A DNA stretch of 64,000 nt from JAIPDZ01 sp034522175 (GCA_034522175.1 JAXHLQ010000001.1:3596001-3660000), one strand, 5' to 3'. Counted from the first letter of the stretch, positions 1 through 9,012 are shown. Program-made: numbers and translations. Notes: a model not told the origin generated them from the sequence alone.

Positions 1-404
1 GGTGCGGTGTATGAAAGTGCCTCGAAACCATCCGCATAAGAAAGATAAAATTGGAAGGAATTCTACTAATTACAGAGAATTTGTCAAGGTTTTGAGGTTT
101 GTTGGCCTTCCACCTCAGATTTGTGATGTCTACAGGCGAGAGTCATTGAAATGCATTTGTAATTTTGATTCGAAATCTGACATCTCGTTTATGGGCAAAT
201 TATTGGGATCATGTATCCAGAAACGGTGCGATTTAGAATCAGGTGCCATCCCCCGGGATTGCCGTATAGAAAACCATGATAATTGTATCTTCGTGTTGGT
301 CCGGTAATGTTTTGCGGGTTTCGATTTAAACTCAAATTCTTCCACCATATGAGATTCTCTACCGACTTTTCACCGACAATAGTTTGACTTAAGTTAGCCC
401 AATA
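1..404. other. No supportable gene
   Basis: This left-edge stretch has short open frames on both strands, up to about 100 codons, but none shows a recognisable motif, a convincing ribosome binding site or a sensible amino-acid composition. It could be the end of a gene outside the window or plain intergenic DNA. I see no RNA structure here before the terminator that follows. Confidence 0.4.
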
Positions 405-435
405 AAAATGCCACCTCTCTTTGGGGTGGCATTTT
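405..435 (-). terminator. Rho-independent terminator after tRNA-Val
   Basis: An 11-bp perfect inverted repeat (AAAATGCCACC at 405-415 pairing with GGTGGCATTTT at 425-435) encloses a 9-base loop. Read on the minus strand it follows the tRNA-Val gene and ends in a T-rich run. The symmetry means it could also stop plus-strand transcripts. Confidence 0.8.
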
Positions 436-462
436 GTATAAGTATCTGATTTTATGTAACTA

Positions 463-537
463 TGGTGGGCGGTGGGGGATTTGAACCCCCGACTTCCACC
501 GTGTGAGGATGGCACTCTCCCGCTGAGTTAACCGCCC
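463..537 (-). tRNA. tRNA-Val (anticodon CAC)
   Basis: The reverse complement folds as a standard cloverleaf. The 7-bp acceptor stem is GGGCGGT (531-537) with ACCGCCC (467-473), followed by discriminator A and an encoded CCA (463-465). The D arm is ACTC...GAGT, the anticodon arm is CCATC-CTCACAC-GGTGG and the T arm is GGGGG-TTCAAAT-CCCCC. The 7-base anticodon loop places CAC at 503-505, which reads the valine codon GUG. The length of 75 includes the CCA. A promoter lies just upstream and a hairpin terminator just downstream, so it is probably transcribed alone. Confidence 0.95.
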
Positions 538-565
538 GATTGTGACGCCAAAGCGTAAAAATCTA

Positions 566-595
566 CTTATACAACAGGGGCGCAGTATCTGTAAA
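566..595 (-). promoter_or_regulatory. Sigma-70-type promoter for tRNA-Val
   Basis: On the minus strand a -35 box TTTACA (590-595) is followed after 18 bases by TATAAG (566-571), placing transcription start near 559, about 20 bases before the tRNA. It sits directly after the rluB stop codon. Confidence 0.5.
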
Positions 596-603
596 CAAAA
601 AAA

Positions 604-1323
604 TCATGCCAGTCCCACCTGTTTTCGCATGGCACGCACCTCATCCAGGGTCAGGTGGCGGTATTGGCCCACTTTCAAATCCCCCAGGGTGAGAACTCCG
701 AAGGCGGTCCGCATGAGCTGGAGGGTTTTGAATTCCACTGCGTCCATCATCCGCCGCACCTGGCGGGATCGCCCCTGGGTAATGGTCACCCGGATAATGC
801 TCCGTTCGGTGCTTTGGTGGATGAGGTCTGCTTTTGAGGGACCGCTGGGGCCGTCGTTCAGCATGACCCCGTTTCTCAGGCGGATCAGGGCCTCTTCCGG
901 GATCGCCCCCGCCACGGTCACCTTATAGGTCCGGGGGAGCCCGTAAGAGGGGTGGGTGAGCCGGTAGGCCCATTCCCCGTCATTGGTGAGCAACAGAAGT
1001 CCCAGGCTGTCAAAATCGAGACGGCCCACCGGATAGACCCTGACGGAGATCGATTGGATGAGATCGGTTACCACGCGTCTGCCCTGTGGATCGTCGAGGG
1101 TACAGACCACGCCGAAGGGCTTGTTGAGCATGAGATAGACCCGGTCAGAGGGTCCGGGGATGGGCTGGTGATCCACCGCGATGATGTCCCGGCCCCATAG
1201 CGCGGTGGTCCCCAGTTCCCGGACCGTTCGGCCGTTCAGGGTGATACGGCCCTGCCGGATCCACTCGTCCGCTTTTCGTCTGCTGGTGAGCCCGGCAGAC
1301 GAAAGGATGCGATTGAGCCGCAT
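604..1323 (-). CDS. rluB: 23S rRNA pseudouridine synthase, RluB/RsuA family
   Basis: The product makes pseudouridine in ribosomal RNA. From the ATG at 1323 it is 239 residues. An N-terminal S4 RNA-binding domain (about 1-48; LNRILSSAGLTSRRKADE) is followed by the pseudouridine synthase core with the hallmark GRLDFDS (100-106), whose Asp103 is the family's catalytic residue, and GLLLLTNDG just after. I chose 1323 because the S4 domain normally starts at residue 1. An upstream in-frame start at 1500 would add a very basic 59-residue tail overlapping scpB. It lies downstream of scpB in a minus-strand scpA-scpB-rluB group, an arrangement common in bacteria. RluB versus the close paralogues RluE/RsuA is judged from this neighbourhood. 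Confidence 0.88.
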   Translation of the reverse strand: MRLNRILSSAGLTSRRKADEWIRQGRITLNGRTVRELGTTALWGRDIIAVDHQPIPGPSDRVYLMLNKPFGVVCTLDDPQGRRVVTDLIQSISVRVYPVGRLDFDSLGLLLLTNDGEWAYRLTHPSYGLPRTYKVTVAGAIPEEALIRLRNGVMLNDGPSGPSKADLIHQSTERSIIRVTITQGRSRQVRRMMDAVEFKTLQLMRTAFGVLTLGDLKVGQYRHLTLDEVRAMRKQVGLA

Positions 1324-1381
1324 GGGTTTGGAACTATCGATCCGGTATCCGCTTGCCGGTGGACGATCAGTGTGTGCGGCG

Positions 1382-2017
1382 TCAATCCGAGGCGGCCGGC
1401 TGCGTCTCTTCTTCGTATGGGTCCGGGACGTCTTCTGTCTCGGTTGATTCTTCTTCTGTTGCCGACGTCTGTTTGGTTGCGGTGCCTTCGTTGGATTCAA
1501 GGTCTTCTATCTCTTTTAATTTGGGTAGGGATTGGAGATCCTTCAGATCGAATACTTCCAAAAACCTTCGGGTGGTTCCGTAAATCAGCGGCCTTCCGGG
1601 GAGATCTTTTCGGCCGACGATGCGTATCAATCCCTTTTCAAGGAGCGTCCTCAGGATTCCCCCCACATCCACGCCCCTGAACCGTTCGATTTCCTGACGG
1701 ATAATGGGCTGCTTGTAGGCCACGATGGCCAGGGTCTCCATGGCGGCCCGGGAAAGCCTTGCCGGTGAACTCCTGATCATCTTGAGCACATAAGGGGCAT
1801 ATTCGGATTTGGTGCGTATCTGATAGCCCTGAGCCACCTCTTTGAGGGTGAAGCTTCGGTTCATGGCATCATACTCAGACTGCAGTTCACCGAGGGCGGA
1901 TTTGATGTCGGCTACGGACGCATCCGGGAGGGAATTGTGTATCTCCCGTGGCGTCAGGGGGCTTTCGGATGCGAACAAAAGGGCCTCGATAATCAGTTTA
2001 AGGGATTTTTCCATCAT
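1382..2017 (-). CDS. scpB: Segregation and condensation protein B (ScpB)
   Basis: A 211-residue protein of the ScpB family, the kleisin-binding winged-helix partner of SMC-ScpA that compacts and segregates the chromosome. The N-terminal half (about 1-160) has the typical tandem winged-helix sequence, including LIIEALLFASESPLTPREI near the start, TLAIVAYKQPI and RGVDVGGILRTLLEKGLI. The C-terminal 40 residues are acidic and low-complexity, as is usual. The start overlaps the scpA stop by 4 bases, indicating translational coupling. Confidence 0.93.
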   Translation of the reverse strand: MMEKSLKLIIEALLFASESPLTPREIHNSLPDASVADIKSALGELQSEYDAMNRSFTLKEVAQGYQIRTKSEYAPYVLKMIRSSPARLSRAAMETLAIVAYKQPIIRQEIERFRGVDVGGILRTLLEKGLIRIVGRKDLPGRPLIYGTTRRFLEVFDLKDLQSLPKLKEIEDLESNEGTATKQTSATEEESTETEDVPDPYEEETQPAASD

Positions 2018-2755
2018 GTTTTTACGCCGGTTTCCATGTCCTGGTCAAATGATGCCACGATCCTGATGGCCTGATCCTGGGAGGGCTGGAATGCCTTGAT
2101 GAGATTGGAATGCACCAGGTCGAGTAAGGCCAGAAAGGTCACGATGAGTTCGGGAAGGCTTCGGTCCTCACTGAAGAGTTCATGAAAAAAGAGGGTGCTC
2201 TTTTCCTTGAGGCGGTCGATGATGAATTGCGCCTTTTCCTTCACCGACCACTGTTGCAATTCCAGCGTTAACTGGGCACCCGGCTGGTGTTGATCTATGA
2301 TGCGTTTGAATGCGTCCATGAGTTGGAAGAGGCTCACGTCGAGGGGCTGGTCCCTCGTCGTCCAACTCATCTTTTTCAAAACGGGGATGTACGGCAAATA
2401 CATCCCTCCCCAGGATTTCCCGTTCTGAAAGCTCCTGGGCTTTTTCCTTCAGCTGCATGTACTCCAACAGGGGCCGCGTTATCTCCAGGCGGGGGTCTTC
2501 TTCCTCCTCATCCCTCGGGCCCGGCAGGAGCATCTTTGATTTGATGTGGATGAGGGTGGATGCCATCATTAAAAAATCGCCGGCCACCGTGATATTGAGG
2601 GCGCGCATCATGTCAATGTATTCCAAGTATTGCCGGGTGATGACGGCGATGGGGATGTCAAAGATGTCCACCTCGTTCTTGTGAATGAGATGAAGGAGGA
2701 GATCGAGGGGGCCCTCGAAAATCTCCAGTTTTACTTCGTAGTCCGTGTCACTCAA
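2014..2755 (-). CDS. scpA: Segregation and condensation protein A (ScpA), frameshifted
   Basis: ScpA is the kleisin that bridges SMC heads and binds ScpB. The N-terminal frame carries the family signature VKLEIFEGPLDLLLHLI followed by the VDIFDIPIAVITRQYLEYI region. The C-terminal part (PLDVSLFQLMDAFKRIID onward, ending in the winged helix) is in another frame. Joining at the CCCC run near 2343-2346, by dropping one C, gives a continuous protein of ordinary length, about 246 residues. An essential chromosome-segregation gene with a single homopolymer slip is more likely a sequence error than a true pseudogene. The start is uncertain: TTG at 2755, with a GGTGG sequence 4 bases upstream, fits better than GTG at 2785. 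Confidence 0.85.
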
Positions 2756-2824
2756 GCTTCCACCGTCAATAACTGTTTGACACACCCCGCCTGAATCAGC
2801 GGGGAATGCGCTCGCTGCGAAATG

Positions 2825-3808
2825 TCAGACTTTGACTGCCTCCCTGACCTCCGCCATGGTCTGTTCGGCTACGGCTCTGGACCGCCTGTTTCCATCTGCC
2901 ATGATGTCCTTCACCTTATCCGGGTCTGCTTCCAGGGCCCGGCGTTCAGCCTTTATGGGGGCGAGGCCCTTTTTCAGGTTCTCGGCCATCTGTTTCTTGC
3001 AGTCCACACAGCCGATCTTGGCGGCGGGACATGCCTCGCTGATGTCATTGACCGTATGTTCATCCGTATAGATTTCGTGAAATGAGAAGACGTTGCACAC
3101 ACCAGGGTCTCCCGGATCATTTTTCCGGGCCCGCTGGGGATCCGTGATCATCTGACTGACCTTGCGATCGATCTCTTCGTCCGAATCCGTCAGAAAGATG
3201 GCGTTATGGTAGCTCTTGCTCATCTTTCGTCTGTCCATGCCCAGCAGCTTGGACATGGGGGTGAGAAGAACCTCCGGTATGGCAAAGACCTCGCCATAGA
3301 GGTGGTTGAACCGCCGCGCGATCTCCCGGGTCAGCTCCACGTGGGGGGCCTGATCCTCGCCCACCGGAACGCCGTTGGCCTTGTACATCAGGATGTCCGC
3401 GGCCTGAAGCACCGGATAGCCCAGGAATCCGTATGTGTACAGGTCCCGCTGGGTCAGCTCGCGAAGCTGTTCTTTGTACGTGGGGTTCCGCTCCAGCCAG
3501 GGGAGCGGCGTGATCATGGAAAACAGAAGGTAAAGCTCCGCGTGCTCCTTGATATCGGACTGAATAAAGAAGGTGGACACTTCCGGGTCGAGTCCCACGG
3601 ATATCCAGTCCATGATGATCTCGTAGGTGCTTTCTTTGATGATGTCCGTATGGGCGTATTCACTGGTGAGTGCGTGCCAGTCTGCAATAAAATAGAAACA
3701 GTGGTATTCCTCCTGCAGGCGCTTCCAGTTCAACAGGGCCCCATGTAAATGGCCGAGATGCATCTTGCCCGTGGGCCGCATGCCACTGACGATTCTCCCT
3801 TTTTTCAT
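2825..3808 (-). CDS. trpS: Tryptophan--tRNA ligase with probable Fe-S motif
   Basis: Charges tRNA-Trp with tryptophan in the cytoplasm. The 327-residue class I synthetase shows the HIGH-type motif HLGH (17-20) in the context RPTGKMHLGHLHGAL and the KMSKS motif (195-199), with the usual family length. In the C-terminal part, Cys238, Cys260, Cys267 and Cys270 form a C-x21-C-x6-C-x2-C pattern, one residue off the [4Fe-4S] motif known in Thermotoga TrpRS, so a cluster is inferred. The ATG follows the stop of the upstream nucleotidyltransferase gene with no gap, which implies co-expression. Confidence 0.95.
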   Translation of the reverse strand: MKKGRIVSGMRPTGKMHLGHLHGALLNWKRLQEEYHCFYFIADWHALTSEYAHTDIIKESTYEIIMDWISVGLDPEVSTFFIQSDIKEHAELYLLFSMITPLPWLERNPTYKEQLRELTQRDLYTYGFLGYPVLQAADILMYKANGVPVGEDQAPHVELTREIARRFNHLYGEVFAIPEVLLTPMSKLLGMDRRKMSKSYHNAIFLTDSDEEIDRKVSQMITDPQRARKNDPGDPGVCNVFSFHEIYTDEHTVNDISEACPAAKIGCVDCKKQMAENLKKGLAPIKAERRALEADPDKVKDIMADGNRRSRAVAEQTMAEVREAVKV

Positions 3809-6538
3809 TTAATCTTTGTCCCCTTTCGGTTGTTTCTTCACGGCCCGGCTCTTGGGTAGCCGGTTCCCGAATACGGTCTTGACGAGCCGGATCTCATCGG
3901 CCTTGGTCTTGGCTTCATGATTCAAACGGGCCTCCAGGAGCCGATCTAGGATCGTTTTGAACAGCGGCCCGGGCTTGAACCCCATGGCGATGAGGTCTTC
4001 TCCGGTTAAATGCGTTTCCGTTCCCTTCAGGTGGGTGAAGTAATTGGAGATGGATCGCTTTACTTTTTCGCTGTCGGTTCTGGCCATCAGGTACAAGAGC
4101 ATCTCTGTATCATACGGGAGAAGCAATGTATAGAGGTCATAATGGGTCCCCTCGAATTTATAGAGGGTATTGAGGAGCGCCTTCCCCTTGTCCCGCTGGT
4201 GCCAGCCCCTTTTGTCGGTCGGTTCCCTGTGGCCCATCATGTCCGCCAGCTGGTCATAGCGGGTTTTGTCCAGTGGGCTGGTCAGTGCGTACCAGTAAGG
4301 TTTCCATTGCACCAGGGCTTCCTCGAGAAAAAGAAGCTGGTACCAGGCGATGACCCGCTCGATTTCCTCTAAGAGCGCCAGCAGGGGATCGGTCAATTGA
4401 AGGTGGGGCGAAATCAGCCCGAGCAGTCCCAGTTCGTCCATTCGCCGGATGGCACCTACCGGGTCGTTTTCCTTGAGCAGAAGCGTGAGTTCCTGAAAAA
4501 TCCGTTTCGATGCGAGGCTTTCGACCCAGTCCATCTTTGCCGCATTTTTGATCAGTGCCAGGGTCAGTTTGCCGATGGTGAAGCCGAAGCGCTGTTCGAA
4601 TCTCACCGCCCGGAGCATGCGTGTGGGGTCTTCCACAAAGCTGAGGTTATGCAGAACCCGAATGACCTTTTCTTTGAGGTCCTTCTGCCCATCGAAGTAA
4701 TCGATCAGGGTCCCGTAGTGGCGCTTGTTCAGCTTGATGGCCAGGGTGTTGATGGTGAAATCACGGCGATAGAGATCGAGTTTCAGGGAGCTGGTCTCCA
4801 CAATGGGCGGGGCGCCCGGCGATTCATAATACTCCATTCTCGCGGTGGCCACATCCACCTTGAAGCCGTCCGGGAAGATCAGCACCGCCGTACCGAATTT
4901 GCGATGGCTCTTCACCCGAATGTCATGGTGTTCGGCGAAGACGTGGGCGAATTGAATCCCGTCCCCCTCGATGACCACATCCATATCCAGGTTTTCTTCC
5001 CTCAGGAAGATATCCCTGACAAGTCCCCCGACAATATAGGCGTTAAACTCCAGCATATCAGCCACCTGGCCGATATTCTTAAGAAGCGTGATTACCTTTC
5101 TCGGGAGACGCTCCTTCATGATCCCGGCCATGCGCTTCTTTCGCAGGAATTGTGAGGCGTTTTTGGATTGGTACAGGACCTCCGGGATGATGGGTTCCCC
5201 CACCAGAATATTGAGGAGGTCGGTCCGGGTGATGACCCCCTGTACCCTGCCGTCCTCCACCACCGGAAGCACCCGCAGCCTTTCAGTGATGATGTGATCC
5301 TGCACCTCTTTCAAGGTGGCCTCCGGCGCTATGGTCGCGAATTCGATGTTCATGTATTCCTTTATCTTGAGGTCCCCGAGGCCCAGGAATACGGCCTTTT
5401 CAACAATCTGTCGGGTCACATACCCCAGGAGCTTGTCATCGTCGATGACCAAGAGCACATTGATGTTGAAGCGCGTGAGAAGCTGAGAGGCCTCCTGGAC
5501 ACTGGCCCCGGATGAGATGTGAATCACCGGCGAGGACATCATGTGTCTCGCCCGCCTGGCCGGGCTCACCCGGCTGTTCAAAAGCGCGTTGAGGGCCCGC
5601 TCCACCTGAATGAGGGTTTTGTTCTTGATGGTGGCGGAAGCGGCCTGGGGATGTCCGCCCCCGCCCAGGGCCAGGGCGATCTCCGCGGCGTTGACCTCAT
5701 CGGTACGGCTGCGCGCCACGAGATAGATGCGGTCTTCCATCTGTGCCAGGGCGAATACCACGTCGAGGTTTTCCATTTCCATGAATTTGTGAACCAGGAC
5801 GGCGAAGTCCCCGATGTATTCATCCCGAATGACCTTGCTGGTGACGATCTTCACACCGTTAATCACCCGGGTCGTGGCGGCCTGGGTGAGGTCGTTTAAG
5901 AGCCATACCTGTTCCGCGGTCAACTCCCGGGTGATCATATCCGATATGAGGTTGTGGTCGGCCCCCATTTCCGTGAGCCAGGCGGCGGCTTCATAATCGT
6001 GACGGGTCGTGGAGGAAAAGGTGAAGGAGCCGGTGTCCTCGTGTATCCCGAGACACATGATGGTTGCCTCATCAGGGGATATGGGGATGTCCCGTTCCCG
6101 GATCAGACGGGTGAGGAGTGCGGTGGTGGACCCGATTTTTTCCACCATTTCCATATCCGCTTTCACATCGTCCGAAGAATCGGGATGGTGGTCGTAGGCA
6201 TGGATCCGGACCCCCTCCTTATCCGATAGTCGGGCGAAATCGCCGATACGGCCCTTCTGCCGGGTATCCACCAGGATCAATTGCTTCACCTGGTCCAGGT
6301 CGATCTGTTTCAGCCGGGTGAAGTCAAAGAGATAGGAAACGGAGTGAAGAAAGAAATCACGAAGGTTTTTTTCCTGGGAGCCGGGGAAGACCAGGGCCGC
6401 GTCGGGATAGAGTTTGCTGGCCGCCAGCATGGATGACAGGGCGTCGAAATCGGCGTTGATATGGGTGGTGATCACCGCTTCAGGGGTGGTGGATGGTCCC
6501 TGATTCTTTTTATTCTTTTTTGGCTCTCTTTTGGCCAT
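3809..6538 (-). CDS. DHH-CBS-CBS-tRNA nucleotidyltransferase (A-adding/CCA-type) fusion
   Basis: A 909-residue multidomain enzyme. Residues 22-325 are a DHH-superfamily phosphoesterase: NADFDALSS (28-36), VDTRQ, DHHPDSS with the DHH triad at 116-118, and a DHHA1 glycine motif GGGGHPQAAS (292-301). Two CBS domains (about 328-445) may bind adenine nucleotides. From about 495 it is a class II polynucleotide polymerase: GGLVRD (504-509), the DMD pair (518-520), RRDFT (591-595) and EDPTRMLRAVRF. This architecture is known in deltaproteobacteria and Aquificales, where it is often annotated as an A-adding tRNA nucleotidyltransferase. Whether it adds CC, A or CCA cannot be decided from the sequence. 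Its stop abuts the trpS start. Confidence 0.9.
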   Translation of the reverse strand: MAKREPKKNKKNQGPSTTPEAVITTHINADFDALSSMLAASKLYPDAALVFPGSQEKNLRDFFLHSVSYLFDFTRLKQIDLDQVKQLILVDTRQKGRIGDFARLSDKEGVRIHAYDHHPDSSDDVKADMEMVEKIGSTTALLTRLIRERDIPISPDEATIMCLGIHEDTGSFTFSSTTRHDYEAAAWLTEMGADHNLISDMITRELTAEQVWLLNDLTQAATTRVINGVKIVTSKVIRDEYIGDFAVLVHKFMEMENLDVVFALAQMEDRIYLVARSRTDEVNAAEIALALGGGGHPQAASATIKNKTLIQVERALNALLNSRVSPARRARHMMSSPVIHISSGASVQEASQLLTRFNINVLLVIDDDKLLGYVTRQIVEKAVFLGLGDLKIKEYMNIEFATIAPEATLKEVQDHIITERLRVLPVVEDGRVQGVITRTDLLNILVGEPIIPEVLYQSKNASQFLRKKRMAGIMKERLPRKVITLLKNIGQVADMLEFNAYIVGGLVRDIFLREENLDMDVVIEGDGIQFAHVFAEHHDIRVKSHRKFGTAVLIFPDGFKVDVATARMEYYESPGAPPIVETSSLKLDLYRRDFTINTLAIKLNKRHYGTLIDYFDGQKDLKEKVIRVLHNLSFVEDPTRMLRAVRFEQRFGFTIGKLTLALIKNAAKMDWVESLASKRIFQELTLLLKENDPVGAIRRMDELGLLGLISPHLQLTDPLLALLEEIERVIAWYQLLFLEEALVQWKPYWYALTSPLDKTRYDQLADMMGHREPTDKRGWHQRDKGKALLNTLYKFEGTHYDLYTLLLPYDTEMLLYLMARTDSEKVKRSISNYFTHLKGTETHLTGEDLIAMGFKPGPLFKTILDRLLEARLNHEAKTKADEIRLVKTVFGNRLPKSRAVKKQPKGDKD

Positions 6539-6558
6539 GGTTGGGTTTTGTCTAAAAG

Positions 6559-6591
6559 AAAAGGCCGGGCATACGATTGCGCCGGCCTTTT
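6559..6591 (-). terminator. Terminator downstream of the dksA-like gene
   Basis: An inverted repeat AAAAGGCCGG / CCGGCCTTTT (6559-6568 and 6582-6591), followed on the minus strand by TTTTAGAC, lies between the dksA-like gene and the nucleotidyltransferase gene. The latter therefore probably has its own promoter or relies on readthrough. Confidence 0.6.
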
Positions 6592-6683
6592 CGGTTGGTG
6601 TGCCATCTCACCCTGAACAGTGGAGGTCTTTCCCCCATCCGTCTGAGTTTCATTCTTCAATTGTCCATTTTTACGGGTCAGGA

Positions 6684-7048
6684 TCAGAGCCCTTTGAGTT
6701 TCTCCTCACTCTCCTGCTTCTTCTTGCACTTGATACAAAGGGTGGTCACCGGCCGGGCTTTCAACCGCTTTTGGGAGATGTCTTCCCGCATTCTTCACAG
6801 ATGCCGAAGGTGCCGTTGTCGAGACGTTCCAGGGCCTCCTTGATTTTGCCGATGAGTTTTCTCTCCCTGTCCCGAATTCTGAGGGTGAAGTTCCGCTCCG
6901 ATTCCAGGGTGGCCCGGTCTGTGGGATCCGGAAAAGTTTCACCATGGTCGGTCATGGTTCCCACGGTTCTGTTTGCCTCTTTTAGGAGGACGTCCAGCCT
7001 TTCACTGAGCAATTCCTTAAAGAATTCCTGATCTTTTTTCTTAAGCAT
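6684..7048 (-). CDS. DksA/TraR-family zinc-finger regulator, frameshifted
   Basis: A roughly 120-residue DksA/TraR-type protein. These bind the RNA polymerase secondary channel and modulate transcription, in DksA's case with ppGpp. The N-terminal coiled-coil region (about 1-75) is followed by GTFGICEECG. The other half of the zinc finger, TTLCIKCKKKQE, reads in a different frame. Restoring one base in the CCC run at 6785-6787 (minus-strand GGG to GGGG) gives C-x2-C...C-x2-C and a natural end at TGA 6684-6686. As written the frame stops prematurely at 6761. It is shorter than E. coli DksA (151), so another TraR-like subgroup is possible. Confidence 0.8.
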
Positions 7049-7176
7049 TTTTCATTCCACTCGCTGAGAAATTTGAGCATACCTCTCTATCATTCATTGG
7101 GGACAATGTAAAGTCGTCAATCCCAGTCTATGGGATTCAACAGAATGGATTTTATTTGACCGCACGTCACCTCTCG

Positions 7177-8285
7177 CTATTTTTTCCAGAATTTCTTACC
7201 TTTCCGTTTCTTACCGGACACTGACAAGTTCTGGGTGGCTGCGAATGCCTCCAGTATTTCCCTTTGGTTGTCGTCAAGTTTCTCGGGGATTTTTACGTTG
7301 ATTCTCACATAGAGATCCCCCCGCTTGCGGAACCCCCTCAGACTAATCATGCCTTTACCGGAAACTTTCATCACCTCCCCGGGCTGGGTGCCGCCGGGAA
7401 TCTCCAGATCGTAATCCCTCTCCTCACCGAGGATAGGCACGTTGATGGTGTCCCCCAGGGCAGCCTGTACAAAGGAGACGGGGATGTCACAGACGAGATT
7501 CTCGTCTTCTCGCTTGAAAAACGAGTGCTCCTTGACATGGATGACCACAAACAGATCCCCCGGGGGGCCGCCCGATTCCCCGGATTCCCCTTCGCCTCGC
7601 AATCTCAGTTGCGACCCGGTGTCCACGCCGGCCGGGATTTTTACGTTCAGACTCTTTTCAACCCGTACTTTGCCGCCGCCCCTGCAGTCCGGACAGGGAT
7701 CGGTGATGGTTTCCCCCTGACCGTGGCAGGCCGGGCATGTGGTGGCAATCTGGAAAAAGCCCTGGGATCGGACCACCTGACCCCGTCCCTGGCAGGTTGC
7801 ACACGTCTTCGGGTGGCTTCCCGGCCTGGCGCCGGAGCCGTCACAGGTCTCACAGGCCGTTAGTTTCTGAAAAAAGATCTCCTCTTCTTTACCCTCGAAG
7901 GCTTCCTCGAGTGTCAATTCCATGTCATAACGGAGACTCTTTCCCTGCCGGGCGCTGCTCCGTCGGCCCCCGCCGGATCCGAATCCGAAAAAGCCTTCGA
8001 AAATATCGCCGAAGGAGGAGAAATATCTTCGAATCCGCTGAACCCCCTGAAGCCTGTTCCTTCCAGTCCCTCGTGGCCGAACCGATCGTAGATCTCCCGC
8101 TTCTGGGGATCCCTCAAGACCTCATAGGCTTCGGCTGCTTCTTTGAACCGGTCTTCGGCTTCCTTGTCTCCGGGGTTCCTGTCCGGATGATACTGCAGAG
8201 CAAGTTTTCGGTAGGCCTTCTTAATCTCTACCTCGCCGCAGTCCCGGGAGACCTGCAGGACTTCGTAATAATCTCTCTTTTCCAT
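7177..8285 (-). CDS. dnaJ: Chaperone protein DnaJ, frameshifted
   Basis: Hsp40 co-chaperone that stimulates DnaK ATPase activity. From the ATG at 8285, preceded by AAGGA six bases upstream, the J domain is complete (KRDYYEVLQVSR at the start, the HPD motif in LQYHPDRNPGD). A Gly/Phe region follows, then four CxxCxGxG zinc motifs (CETCDGSG, CATCQGRG, CPACHGQG, CPDCRGGG) and the C-terminal substrate-binding domains. The J domain and the rest are in different frames. Adding one T to the AAA run at 8021-8023 (minus-strand TTT) restores FEDIFSSFGDIFEGFFGFGSGGG. The stop of rpoZ overlaps the ribosome binding site, so the two are co-transcribed. Confidence 0.9.
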
Positions 8286-8286
8286 T

Positions 8287-8601
8287 CTATTCCTTAGCGG
8301 GTTCGGATTCACCTTCAGTCTGCTCCTCTTCTACGATCTGTGCGTCGGTTTCGGGTGCATCTGACGCCGGTGGCAACACCGGTTCAGCCGCTGCCGGGTC
8401 GGTGTCAGGACCCTTTTTATCGACTTTGACGACCGCTCCCGCTGCGATCTCCCGGAGGGACAGGACGATATCCTTATTCTTGCAGACAACCAAGGGCTCC
8501 GCTCCCTTTCTCAATTGTCGTACCCGCTTGGCGGCGAGGTGAATCAATTCGAATCGGTTGTCCACCTGGTTCAGGCAGTCTTCAACAGTAATTCGTGCCA
8601 T
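8287..8601 (-). CDS. rpoZ: DNA-directed RNA polymerase subunit omega
   Basis: The small omega subunit that helps assemble and stabilise RNA polymerase. The N-terminal part matches the family closely: MARITVEDCLNQVDNRFELI at the start, then AAKRVRQLRKGAEPLV and a conserved helix ending in REIAAG. The last ~40 residues form an acidic, proline-rich tail, making it about 104 residues. The ATG at 8601 is chosen over an earlier in-frame start because it has GGGGAG upstream and begins exactly at the conserved MARIT. Confidence 0.92.
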   Translation of the reverse strand: MARITVEDCLNQVDNRFELIHLAAKRVRQLRKGAEPLVVCKNKDIVLSLREIAAGAVVKVDKKGPDTDPAAAEPVLPPASDAPETDAQIVEEEQTEGESEPAKE

Positions 8602-8682
8602 TTTTGTGTTCTCCCCTTTGGTTTTCAAAGGTCCCGTTTAATTTGCGCAGGTTTCACCGTGTCGGCAAAACCTAAACTTTAT

Positions 8683-8711
8683 ATTATAAGAATTCCTATG
8701 CGGAATGTAAA
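8683..8711 (-). promoter_or_regulatory. Promoter of rpoZ-dnaJ with inverted repeat in the spacer
   Basis: On the minus strand TTTACA (8706-8711), 17 bases, TATAAT (8683-8688) is a near-consensus sigma-70-type promoter about 85 bases upstream of the rpoZ start. The spacer contains the palindrome ATTCC-N5-GGAAT (8692-8706), which would suit a repressor-binding site, although chance is possible. Confidence 0.7.
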
Positions 8712-8757
8712 GGATAAAATGAAAAATCTTAAGACCTGAACAGGGTTGCTGTGGGTC

Positions 8758-9012
8758 TCACGGGGCATTATCCTTCAGGAAATAGCGATGATATTCATCA
8801 TCCGTAAGATACGTTTTTAAGAGGCGGGCGAGGAGATCAAAGAGCGTGGTCATGTCCGCTTCGCTCATGCGTTCTCCCATTAGGGACATCAGCTCATCGT
8901 CTGAGAATTTCTGGATGTAGACTGTCAGGGTGTGCGCATCGGTTTTGCGGTCCATGCCGAAGCCGATCAGTCCGTCATAGGTCTCCACAAATTCATGGGA
9001 ATGCCGTGCCAT
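8758..9012 (-). CDS. Conserved hypothetical small protein
   Basis: An 84-residue protein with no recognisable domain, rich in charged residues and without membrane segments, so probably cytoplasmic and helical (MSEADMTTLFDLLARLLKTYL near the middle). Its ATG overlaps the stop codon of the upstream LUD gene (TAATG at 9010-9014), implying translational coupling and a real gene. Function unknown. Confidence 0.7.
   Translation of the reverse strand: MARHSHEFVETYDGLIGFGMDRKTDAHTLTVYIQKFSDDELMSLMGERMSEADMTTLFDLLARLLKTYLTDDEYHRYFLKDNAP

Noticed and set aside
189..515. Minus-strand frame crossing the tRNA-Val gene
   Set aside because: It overlaps a certain tRNA and a terminator, so it cannot be a real coding region.
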